Origin: Varroa destructor
Lineage: Eukaryota > Arthropoda > Arachnida > Mesostigmata > Varroidae
NCBI RefSeq assembly: GCF_002443255.2
Contig: NW_019211457.1
Span: 38,911,126-38,975,125 of the forward strand
Direction: 5' to 3'
Length of the DNA: 64,000 bases
Part shown: piece after piece, positions 54,611 to 64,000 of the stretch
Layout of the letters: each line of letters begins with the position of its first letter
Position numbering within the stretch: the stretch's first letter is position 1
Made by a program: the position numbers and the translations under genes
Notes under the pieces: model-generated
The model's input: only the letters and a program-made list of their open reading frames with translations
Told to the model about the DNA's origin: nothing
Database searches by the model: none

Positions 54611-54710
54611 NNNNNNNNNNNNNNNNNNNNNNNNNNNNNNNNNNNNNNNNNNNNNNNNNNNNNNNNNNNNNNNNNNNNNNNNNNNNNNNNNNNNNNNNNN
54701 NNNNNNNNNN
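54611..54710. other. Assembly gap (100 N)
   Basis: Exactly 100 unknown bases, the conventional length for a gap of unknown size. The left flank ends in tatata, so the missing piece may be, or adjoin, a (TA)n microsatellite. Distances across it are not reliable. Confidence 0.99.
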
Positions 54711-55926
54711 GTATTTGAGTGTGTGTGAAATGGAGAAAATTAATTTTCGATCGTTATTGACGCTTTCGTCATTTACGTCACAGTTGCGCCATCAGCCTTA
54801 CAGCTTTATGCTTGATCTCAGAACTGAGAAATGAGATATTATTAATGGTGGATTCTCTGACGTGGATTGCGTTGATCTGTTCAACGATCATTGTATCGTC
54901 AGTCATTGTATCGATCGTCATATCGTGCGTATTGAATACGTTCAGTATTGTCATGTATTACCACCGATACTACGGTTAGTAGTTGACGTGACTGACTATC
55001 CCAGATAGAGCGACGTTCGTCTGAGCACAATACTGCTATAGAATAGAGGTATATCTTTCAAAAGATGCTGTAAAATCCGCAACAATTTTTGTAATAATGG
55101 CAGTAACTATAGTATGGGTGGTCACATACAGGAGTGACACGTTTGAAAAAAGAAAGCGGGTTCAGGAACTGCCTTTTCTCCCTAGACGAACACTTAATTT
55201 AGAGGAAGATTTACGCATAGCACCCTGTATTTTCTCAATGAAAGAAAAATTCACTTTATATCATGCCGGTAGGAGATGATCAATCTCCATATGGTGTTAT
55301 AGCCAGCCGAAGCCATGATTCTACGAAGAGCGGAAACGTATCGTGTTTAATAGCATACATTTCAATTTCAATATCTTACTTTATCAAGTCGAATTTTAAT
55401 ATTCTTTTTTTTTTTCTTTCGTTTTATGTTCCTTTGAAATAGTCTACTTCTCACACTCAAAATAACTCGGTAGCTTCGACCAGTCCATTTTTACCTCAAG
55501 GCATACTTGAGTCTCCGACGTGGGTTCGTATTTCTTACACGTAGAAAATTGTTGTGTTTCTCTGTAACAAAATAGTTACTATTTTTCGCGAAAGAAACAT
55601 GTGTATCTAGCTAAGAACAACGAGCGCTGGTTCGCTTCGGAGAACTTCCGCCGATCATCATTACTAAAATCATTAAAGGGCTTACTATAGGGCCTTTTAA
55701 CAGACGTCTTTTCTCTAGGATTGTCCTTCCACACACAGGATACTCATATTGTAATTCTGCAAACAACGAGTCTAGTGACTAGAAGGATAACTAGTTATAT
55801 AGCAGCTCTTCATTTAATCTTGCATTGGTAGGGGGTCCGTGATGGCAACTCGAATGGGGCAAGACAGGGGGGTGAAGGCTAAAGCGTGTGTGGCAGAAGG
55901 AAGAACCATGAATAGTCGGCGGGGCA

Positions 55927-55952
55927 GGGGGGGGGGGGGGGGGGGGGGGGGG
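55927..55952 (+). repeat. Poly-G run (26)
   Basis: Twenty-six consecutive G, preceded by a GGGG-CA step, within a G-rich stretch (55850-55970). It can form G-quadruplexes and is hard to sequence, so its length is uncertain. Confidence 0.95.
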
Positions 55953-56082
55953 AGGAAGGGAAAGTTGCGATAGCGGCAGTGATGACTGTAATGTGTTCTT
56001 GCCGTCTTATTTTTATCGTACTTCGTGCGTTGTTTCTCGGGTTACCTCTGCCTATGACTGCTAGAATACTTTGGCGCAGATC

Positions 56083-56083
56083 G

Positions 56084-56117
<34 letters not shown>
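56083..56117 (+). repeat. (GTT)n microsatellite
   Basis: About eleven to twelve GTT units; the minus strand reads CAA, giving a spurious poly-Gln frame. It lies on the 3' side of scrt. Confidence 0.95.
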
Positions 56118-56613
56118 GGTGAACGGGCTACGGAATGAATGAGGATAGAAAGAGAAGAGTGTAAGTGAGCCAAGTAAAAAACGACCGCCGAACCCAGCGT
56201 TTGATTATCCTGAGGCTTTTTTGGAACTTTTATATTAGAATGAATAAAAATTTCTAGGGCGTTGTTGAGGAAGTGTACATAGATAGTTCTGTATGATTGA
56301 GTATTTACGTCTCTGTGTGTGTAGATAAAAAAAAAAATGGGTAATGGCGATACATGACAAGAACGATTTAAGGGAAGCATGTTTCTCATGTTTATCTATC
56401 TGTATCTCGAATGTATGCAAAATGTTATTATGTATTGCTTATTATTATTATCACATTGTATGCATAGTATCATGCTGCTTTCGCTTGTAGCCTTTTCATC
56501 TTGTAGCGTCCTTTGTAAATTTTAGGTACAAACTATTTTCTAAATACGTTCAGGACAGCCGCGTAGACGTTGGCTCAAGAATTGTCGGCATGTGCACCAT
56601 GGGTAAATGAGCG

Positions 56614-56614
<1 letters not shown>

Positions 56615-56672
<58 letters not shown>
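56615..56672 (+). repeat. (TA)29 microsatellite
   Basis: Fifty-eight bases of uninterrupted TA, the longest simple repeat in the window. Confidence 0.97.
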
Positions 56673-56673
<1 letters not shown>

Positions 56674-57071
56674 CTGTCCTGTTTATGAAAAACATTCAAA
56701 GCCTGGAGAAACCATGTGAAAATGATTTTTTAGCGTAGCTTTTTACCTAGTAGATAGTGAAACGAGCAGAGATGATGACGATGGTGATCTTTCTTCCTCA
56801 CTGGAGAATGAACTTATCATATGTATAGTGTGCATGTTTGCGTGGGTGTGTGTGTACTTAGTAGAAAATTGGGAGGATTATTGATTTTTTTTTTCTAGAA
56901 AATGCTGGGGCATTGGCATCGGCGGCGGATGAACTGATTTTTAGATTGTTTTTTTTTCTAGAAAAGTAGCTTCTCTGAAATGGAGCACCTGTTTCCTAAA
57001 ACGAGCAACCACCTTTAACACTCAACTATTGTCTAAACTCGTTCAATGTATGTATAGAATATATTTTCATG

Positions 57072-57092
57072 TATATATATATATATATATAT
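57072..57092 (+). repeat. (TA)n microsatellite
   Basis: About ten TA units, followed by more TA-rich sequence to 57104. Confidence 0.92.
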
Positions 57093-58117
57093 TTGCTATA
57101 TATAGGTTTGTGGTGTAGAGAAAGTGACTAGTGCTTGTAACTGTTTTGCTATCGCTGCATGGCAATAATTATTATATCGTAATGGCGTAAGGCTAGTTAT
57201 GATCGCATCGGCTATAGCTCTGTTCTTAATTTGAAAAAACTTGTGGACGGCAGGAATATAGAACACTTACTTTCGATAGAGAAGGTGAGCGTGCCCTAGT
57301 CCTTGTTGCATATTTTCTTGCATAGATCAAGTGATTGCGTGCGGCCTGTTATGACCGGTTTTTTCTCTATTCTATAATGCTCATTTATAATACAGTAAAA
57401 TGACTGAAATGTATGGAGTTGTTGTATGATCCTGGCAACTTGAATTTATGTGACTATTACATATGCCATAGGATAACATCAATCACGAATAATCGCATTA
57501 GTACTTCCGCAATTTTCGTCGTAGGCCAACGAATCATTGTGGCCTTCTTGCAACAGAGCCGTAAAGCCACGTTAGTCTCTCGTGTCCGTCACGGCTACGG
57601 TAAGCCGCACGAGAAATCACATTAATAAATCTCGTTGTCATAAACTTCTCCAGTATCCCGCCTTCAGACATGCTAGCCTACGGTAGTATGTACACGTAAT
57701 GTAAGCTTCCAATATAAGATCCATTCTATGTATTTCTTTATCATAAGATAGTGCTAAGGGGAATTTTATCTTAGACCCGACCGGCCGTGTCCTGTTGTCA
57801 TTGCAAAATAATCTGTCGTAAGAATCGCACTATGGCCAAAATCGAGCTCGTAGGTCATCATACCGTAATCATGCACGTCGCGATTTTGTCTCTTCGCTGC
57901 ATGGGGACATCTACAGAGTGTACACACGTAGAGATCAGAAGATCGAGGGGTTTTCGTAGTCCGTTCCCGTCGTTGGCTGACGTCGTTGACGAGATCACAG
58001 CCGGGATCGCAGCGATTATTGTCTCCGCGCTGAATCGTACATCCGTCGCTTAACATCGACTTACTGTTCTTTTCACCTATTGAGAAGATTGAAGGGGTGG
58101 CTAAATTTTTCCTTGTA

Positions 58118-58123
58118 TTTATT
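58118..58123 (-). promoter_or_regulatory. Candidate polyadenylation signal (AATAAA) for scrt
   Basis: The minus strand reads AATAAA about 460 bases downstream of the scrt stop codon, the nearest canonical hexamer I found. No clear GU-rich element follows it. In A+T-rich DNA such hexamers occur by chance, so this is only a candidate 3' end. Confidence 0.25.
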
Positions 58124-58581
58124 ACGTATCCCTCTGTGAAAGGTTACATCAGCGTGCGCACCTGCAATCTGTATGAACGTCTATATTGCCTGTCCGTATG
58201 AGCAGTAGAGTTTTTCGTGCCGAATGCCTTCGCTTTGTTCTGTTACTTGTGAGTGACTTCAATGTCTGCAGCAAAAATAGGACATTAATGGGTAATGTTT
58301 TATAGCAGTTTGAAGATTTGATGCCGTTTCCACTTTCTTTTTCATTTATCTACAGAGTTCTTCTTATCTACAGGATCGCAGCAGTAGTTTGTAAATGGAA
58401 GCGGTATAAGATTTTGAGAGAGAGGACATATTACATATCCGTTGAAAAATGTTCGGTAGTTCGTGCTATTGTAAACTTGAAGTTGGTGTTTTAGCACCGT
58501 CCGCTGTAGTTAGTATTACAATTAATTTTCTGACTCGTTCCGTCGTGTCTGATCATCATCATCATCTTGATTTGAAGACCT
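58124..58581 (-). other. Probable 3' UTR of scrt
   Basis: This non-coding sequence directly follows the scrt stop codon and runs to the first AATAAA. It contains a short (ATC)n run at about 58552-58567. A plus-strand open frame of 99 codons overlapping 58449-58748 is the antisense shadow of the scrt C-terminus. The UTR assignment is by position only. Confidence 0.45.
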
Positions 58582-60281
58582 CTATTCGGCCGCCCTCGGC
58601 TGCGGAAAGTGTGGAATTAGTGGGTGCGGTGGTAGCATTAGGGGCAGGGGTGTTGGCGGGGGCGAAATTAAACTGGACACGGACAGCGGCGATGAAACCG
58701 GTGAGTGGGGCGAATGTGGCACCGAGGGGCTCGAACTCGAGTCCTTAAAGCAGGAAGACTCGTAGTGCTTATTTAGGTAACTTTTCAGGGCAAACGTCTT
58801 GTTGCATCGCGGACACTGAAAGTGTTTGAAGCCCGAATGTGTCTGCATGTGGGCGCGCAGGTTCGAGCGGTCGGCAAAGGCCTTCCCACAGTGCGCGCAG
58901 CCGAACGGCTTCTCGCCAGTGTGTGAGCGCATGTGACCCTGGAGTAACCAGGGCCGCGAGAAGGCCTTCCCGCAGATCTCGCATCTGTGCTGAAGGTTAT
59001 GCGTAAGAACGTGCATAGCCAACGCGGGCATTGACACGTAGACACGGTCGCAGGTGGGACACTTTTTTGCCAGTTGTGAATCAGGACTTCGATGAGTTTG
59101 TTTGTGTCGCGAAAGGTTCGACGACGTGGCATAGTGCTTCCCACACTCCGAACACGTGTATCGCTGCTTACTAGGCTCCTTTTGTTGGGGTGTCGCTGCG
59201 CCGAGGATCGCTTCCGTGCTACACGACTTGAGTTTTTCACTTTTCCTTCTCGAGCGTCCGTCCGAGATGAAGAAGGCATCATACGTATAACTCACAGTCA
59301 CCGAAGGCTTGTACATGGCCGGCAACTTAGGCTTCTTCTCTTCCTTCTGATCGTCCTGATCGACGGAAGCGTCCTCGCCAACGAGATTATCGTCCTCACC
59401 GATAAGACTGTTGTTGTTTACTGACAGCTTATTGCTTCTGCCACCATGATGGGCGTGGCTATGGCCATGGCTGAGTAGGCCGTTATTACTTCTAACGTTG
59501 TTGTTATTGTGATGGTGATTGTTGTTGTTGTTGTTGTTGTTGTTGTTAGTGTTAAGGGCAATATTGTTACTATTGACACCGGTTGTTGAACTACTATTTA
59601 TCGTATTGTTATTATTATTATGATGCTGATGTTGTTGATGATGGTGATGATGATTATTATTGCTGCCGCTACTGATACTATTCAAGCTCGTGAGTGTCGT
59701 GTGCAAGTGACTATGTTGTATTCCTCCGCTGCCGCTGCCTCCACCGCTACCCAAATTTAGTAATTTGCCGCTTCCTGTTCCGATCCCGTGAAAGCTTCCC
59801 AGGCCGTTCAGCCCGTTTAATCCGCTAAGGTTGGTCAGTGCTGAGAGGTTGTTTAAGGCCGAGCTTCGCGACAAGTCGATAGCATGATTATAATTGTTGT
59901 CCTGAAGTACACCGGGATAACTGAATGCTGATGGTGTTGGTGGGTCTCGTTGTAACGTACTCGGATGAATATCGAATGCCGGGTTGAATATCGTAAAGTG
60001 TCGAGGATAGTGAAGCGGTGTGAATGCCGGAACTACCCCATGGTGGTGGCTGTTATGTTGTGGATGGTTGTGGTGATGGCTGCCTCCTCCCGGTGGTGCG
60101 TGTCGAGACGCGGGACTCGACGCTCCACGTCGGCCGCCAACATCCGTCGTTGTTGTCGGCGGCGATCGGACCCGTGGACTGCGCGTCGATGGCGAACTCG
60201 ACCGCTCACGCGGGAACTCGATCGGGCTGTCATCGTCTACTTGGATCATCTCCTCATCGTTGGAGTCTAACGGCTCGACGC
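58582..60281 (-). CDS. scrt: Scratch-family C2H2 zinc-finger transcriptional repressor, large 3' coding exon (5' partial)
   Basis: The frame is open for 555 codons from the first in-frame Met (60249) to TAG at 58584-58582. It also reads upstream as [10 protein letters not shown] to a splice acceptor at 60283/60282, so that Met is internal. Numbering from it: a Ser/Pro/Thr-rich start; His runs near 58-70; Gly/Leu/Asn-rich 130-176; poly-His and poly-Asn 197-250; an acidic patch 284-304; the Scratch-specific block [18 protein letters not shown] at 320-337; then five zinc fingers at 366-386, 397-417, 423-443, 451-471 and 479-500. The first four are C2H2 and the fifth is C2HC, ending HYESSC. Finger text such as [20 protein letters not shown] and [13 protein letters not shown] separates Scratch from Snail/Slug. 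Known for the family: nuclear E-box-binding repressors promoting neuronal fate. The tail after 503 is Ser/Pro-rich. The family's N-terminal SNAG motif (MPRSFLVKK-like) is absent here and should be in an upstream exon. No frameshift is seen. The family assignment is very secure; the single-exon structure downstream of the acceptor is read directly. Confidence 0.96.
59518..59550 (-). repeat. In-frame trinucleotide run coding poly-Asn in scrt
   Basis: A GTT run on the plus strand reads AAC on the minus strand and encodes the longest Asn tract (residues 235-244, counted from the Met at 60249). A second Asn/His-rich stretch is coded near 59590-59660. Such runs are common in arthropod transcription factors and vary in length. 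Confidence 0.9.
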
Positions 60282-60300
60282 CTGCAACAAGAACGAGGTA
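60282..60300 (-). other. scrt: 3' splice acceptor of the scrt main exon
   Basis: On the minus strand a pyrimidine-rich stretch (ctcgttcttgttgcag) ends in AG at 60283-60282, just before the coding frame. Two bases (GC) follow, and then the codon for Val of VEPLD. The upstream exon should therefore end with one base of a split codon. Reading past the acceptor in the same frame gives no Met before a TGA in the 60320s, which supports splicing rather than an unspliced start. Confidence 0.8.
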
Positions 60301-62188
60301 ACAATAGCAAACAACGGGTTTAAGTCAAATAGCAGGTCGGTTTGCTGGTCTGCCGGTCATCTGCGTCTATCAGCACCTTCGTCTGATATTTGGTCTCTCT
60401 CTTTTCGTTGTCGCCCTACGGGATGACCTATGGCGTGAATTAGTAACAAAGGTAACAACGTAATCAACGTCGGTAAATTCGTAGCCACTGTCCCTTTTCG
60501 AGCCGTTCGTGGCTGTTAGCGAAATTGAAATGCCGTTTAATCTGAAACTCACTGCTATTGGCGGCCGCTGACCTAACTGTATGAACCGTCGTCAGCGATC
60601 AAAGCAAAGGTAATTTTCTGTAGACAAAAAAGAGACGATTCGAGCACTATCCCGCTGCATGCTCCTATCAAGCGCAATCCGGCCAACCACGGATCAGATT
60701 ATTCTGTAGAATCGGCAGTTGGTGACCAGTTTAACGGACAGCTGCCAGCTGAGTGGGTATGAGCTGTGCAGGTATTAGGCCTGCACACGCCAGCAATATT
60801 GATAGCAGCAAATACTGCAGTTCTGAAGCACGCATGATCGAGCTCATATCGACGGTATTTGCAATGCTCCACAAGCGGTCACAGTCCGATGCTTTTAATC
60901 GCGTTAAAAAGGGTTTCTCATAATGACGCACCATTCAGACGCTTGAGTTCCTGCTCGGCGCACAATGACGCAACATAAGAGCCACCTCTTCTAGCCCCCT
61001 AGACACCCGGCCCCTTCTCCTGGCCTTCCATCCTGTCGGATAGTGTGCCCCTGTTTGTCTCAATCACCTAAACCTGGCACTTTCCTCATCTATCCTATGA
61101 AATTTCGAAACCGTGTTCATATGCCTCGCTTATATGGTTTTAGATAGCGAGAGAGCGTTTCGACATTTGTGTCGCGCAATTGCCCATATTATAAATTCCT
61201 GTCTGGTTCTTTCTCCCTTAGCCCCCCAGCTCATCTCTCCTTTTCTCTCTTCGTTTGAAATGAATTCAAGGCGCACAGGGTTGCCGTTCACTGTGACGGC
61301 CAGGAAATTTGTCCCGTAGGTGTTGCGCAGAATACCCGGCCATGCATAACGGAAGGGACTGCCAGGATGCCCAGGCCGAAGATAGGTTTTGCGTAGGTCG
61401 GAAACTATCTGTAGTAGTCGTCTAGCGTCCTCCAGCCTCAATGGACTCAAAAATCTAGAGTAGGCGCAATAGCAGCAGCAACAATGGCACCATAATAGGA
61501 CCGACGCATCTAGCAACTCGTCTATGGCAACACCGCGAACCTTCCATACGAAGAGAGCATGAATGGTGCAGCCAGCCAGCGTAAGGATGACTCAATTAAC
61601 TCTGCGGCAGATATGCGTGACGGCAGGGAGTGAATAAGGCGTGTGGAGAGCTATGCGAAATGCCGCAATACGCACACTCAATACGGAACGTCCGGCGATT
61701 ACGAAATGTGCCTTTGGCCTACTCTACTACTTGGCACTCGCGCTTTCGATATGGCTGTTAAATATCGCTAAATTATCAGTGCAAAATAACGGATCCAGGC
61801 TTACATTGACATTAACTTGTCGAACGTACGAATAACAAGCTAACTATTATAAATGATAGAATCTCGATAGCGATCCGCCAGATCTATGCGAAATAGTAAG
61901 TTGAACTGCTACAGCTGCTCTTTTCGGCTCAAAATGAGTCCCGATTTTCACTTGAACATAGTCATCTATTTTTGTAGGTCTTTGGTCATGTACGAGTCAG
62001 CTTGTCTCTGTGGGGACATACATGTGTCGACGATAGAAAGCCCCTGTATTTCGCCTATAGGCAAAGACTCATTGTAAATTCTATCAGGTTCGAGGTGTAC
62101 AGATCCGATACGCTCGAACGAAAGCCCCGAATCGTATATGTGAAATATAATAATGATAATCATAATAGCTAAAATATTAGTCATAATC

Positions 62189-62244
<56 letters not shown>

Positions 62245-64000
62245 ACCCTACCGAGCTGTAAAACTGATGCTGTAGAACTTCAGTCTGACTCGAGTAAGCC
62301 CAGTCTAGATTTAGCCTAAGTTCAGTTGTCATCCGAGAATAATCAGTGCCTGAATTCCAGTGTTATTTAGCTATAATGTCAAATTTAAAAAAAGTAAGTG
62401 TACTTTTGTCCATTATCAAACAAGACATATCCACATATAGGAAGAGTGCAGTGTACAGGAACTTTTGCCTTCGCTCATGACAGCGCTTCGTACAAGCATC
62501 GCCACTATGCACAACAGCATTTTCATCAGACATTTAAAGAAGTAACCGCATGATCCTGTGTAAATACGCAAACATTCTCTTATGTATTGAAAACCTACCC
62601 AACAAACCTGCTACCCGTAGGACAAAATGAACTTGAGTAAGCCGCCCAAGCGTTAGCGGTGATGATCGAAGTAGCTCATTGAACACAATTCATCGTCGTT
62701 CGTCCTCGAAATGGGGAGCAGGGGGTGAAGAAAGGGAGCGGCCGCAGCCGAGCGATCTCCCTTGTTTGGTAAGTGGTGATCGAGTCCCGCACAGCGGATT
62801 CACTGACTGGTTGTGCCAGTGGAAAGGTTTGTGTGCGGAAGCTCGTGTGTCTGGGTCGGTGTCGCCAATGGGTAGATACACAGATTTGAACGTACCCGCG
62901 TTACGCTCCGCTTCCGGTCAAACCGTACTCTGCTCTTTTTTCGCTAGCGTCTCGTCTAATGCCAATAGCAAGGCTGACCTTCATCCCTGTATTTTCTCTG
63001 TCTCTCTGGTTAGGTACCCTTGCCCCTATCACGGCAATGGCGGTGCTCTGCTACTCTAATTGCTGCCACTATGATTGGTGGCACATTGTCGACTTCGTTT
63101 GTGACTCCTTTGTTTTCCCTACGGCAGCGCTAGCGCGAGCAGCCCAGGGATGCATGATTGTTTACCAAAAACTGACAGGTCTGCAGTCGTCGCTAAGACA
63201 CGCACATAAACTGATGTTCGAATATAGAGCAATGCCCCACGACAAGTACATCTGTTACCGTAAGTATATGGTTGTATAAAAAAACTATACGCCCATATAT
63301 AGGGTCCTGCCTGATTTCTGTCTTTTTTACAGTTAGTGTCGCATCATAACGGCCAGGCTGTAATAATATCGAGGTTATACTGTAGAGCCAAAAATACAGG
63401 GTGAAATTAAGTGCGAAACACATAGACTAGTCATCGTCAGGCTTTTCGGTATCTACTCAAATCCTAGTACTTAGTGTGATTAATCATAACTAAAAAGGTC
63501 TAAAGTAGGAGGACCAAAAGGCATAAACTGCAAGTCTCCTCAGGCCGTTAACACCACAATCGTAGCGTACAGCAACTGCAGAAAAGAAACCGAGAAACAT
63601 GGACGAATTTGAGTAAATTGGAAAGCAATCATCCGCCAAGAGTTTGCTGCAAAGTGAGATCTGAGAAATAGCCATTGAATTTAACCCGGACCTGTAGATT
63701 AACATCGTTTCTAAAAAAAAAAAACACCGCTACACACATCTTGGATCTCGAACTCACAATACGTTGTCTTCACCATGCCGCCTAAATGTGTATAGGCATG
63801 ATTTGGTTTGACAAAGTACGAATGCAGGTTCGTATACGCACGACAACTGACAAACAGTCTCCAGTTTGCCAATAAAAAAGGCATATTTCTATCGCTTCGT
63901 ACCGTTACTTGCAGTTATACAAATGAATTACTTAAGCGTATCTAAACGTTAAGAGATTTATAAATAGCTACACTATATAGGAAGTACGAGACAAAGCGAA
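60301..64000 (-). other. Presumed first intron of scrt and upstream DNA; no exon recognised
   Basis: No frame encoding a SNAG-type start (MPRSFL) was found on the minus strand here, so exon 1 probably lies past the right edge. The stretch holds a (TA)n microsatellite at 62193-62241 and several open frames of 60-128 codons on both strands with no recognisable domain. The longest is minus 61130-61516. Calling it intron follows from the acceptor at 60282; its right limit is unknown. Confidence 0.6.
62193..62241 (+). repeat. (TA)24 microsatellite
   Basis: About 49 bases of perfect TA in the presumed first intron of scrt. Confidence 0.97.

Larger units (their letters stand above)
54711..58117. 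other. Repeat-rich DNA downstream of scrt; no gene recognised
   Basis: This stretch holds a 26-G run (55927-55952), (GTT)n (56083-56117), a long (TA)n (56615-56672), another (TA)n (57072-57092) and several T-runs. A minus-strand frame at 56042-56389 contains poly-Gln only because it reads through the (GTT)n tract. It may be extended 3' UTR of scrt or intergenic; the sequence does not decide. Just right of the gap, 54888-54913 has a direct repeat of tcattgtatcg. Confidence 0.5.

Noticed and set aside
56042..56389. Minus-strand frame of 115 codons with a poly-Gln stretch
   Set aside because: The Gln run is simply the (GTT)n microsatellite read on the other strand; the rest has no recognisable domain.
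58785..59424. Open frames of 71-165 codons on both strands over the zinc-finger region
   Set aside because: They are shadows of the scrt coding frame, which carries the conserved finger residues.
59965..60323. Open frames of 66-101 codons over the scrt N-terminal coding region
   Set aside because: They are antisense or shifted-frame shadows of a G+C-rich coding exon.
60731..60934. Minus-strand 67-codon frame with an internal signal-peptide-like stretch MRASELQYLLLSILLACAG
   Set aside because: It ends soon after the hydrophobic run, lies in the presumed intron and has no splice or homology support.
61130..61585. Minus-strand open frame of about 150 codons with a segment NFLAVTVNGNPVRLEF, faintly like a retropepsin strand
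   Set aside because: The catalytic DTG/DSG is missing, and a frame this long is expected a few times by chance in 64 kb.

Overview
This is eukaryotic, almost certainly arthropod, genomic DNA with very low gene density. The evidence is a spliced developmental gene (an intron acceptor and a single large zinc-finger exon), many (TA)n, (TC)n and (GTT)n microsatellites, a block of nine tandem TTAGG units (the usual arthropod telomere repeat), and two decayed mariner transposons. The sparse gene content and the poly-Asn/poly-His-rich protein would suit a chelicerate such as a mite, but the species cannot be named from this sequence alone.

Layout. Positions 1-54610 hold no protein-coding gene I can support. 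This stretch contains simple repeats, a few G+C-richer islands (about 7.5-8.5, 19.5-20.1, 22.1-23.1, 26.4-31.4, 35.3-37.7 and 44.2-44.9 kb), the TTAGG block at 22014-22060, and two copies of one mariner family in opposite orientation (about 11705-12760 on the minus strand and 38330-39455 on the plus strand). A 100-base assembly gap lies at 54611-54710. Positions 54711-58581 are repeat-rich and lie downstream of the one clear gene, so they probably include its 3' UTR. Positions 58582-60281 (minus strand) are the large 3' coding exon of a Scratch-family (Snail superfamily) C2H2 zinc-finger repressor. Positions 60282-64000 appear to be the intron upstream of that exon. The short first exon, which in this family encodes the N-terminal SNAG repressor motif, was not found and probably lies beyond the right edge.

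Biology. Scratch proteins are nuclear, E-box-binding transcriptional repressors that promote neuronal differentiation. The long gene-free flank may carry cis-regulatory DNA for this gene or its neighbours; that is inference from position, not something read from the sequence. I found no bacterial-type system, CRISPR array, rRNA or convincing tRNA. No clearly new biological system is visible. The observations most worth a second look are the interstitial telomere-type block beside a G+C-rich island, the two related mariner relics, and a few strong palindromes and hairpins in otherwise empty DNA.
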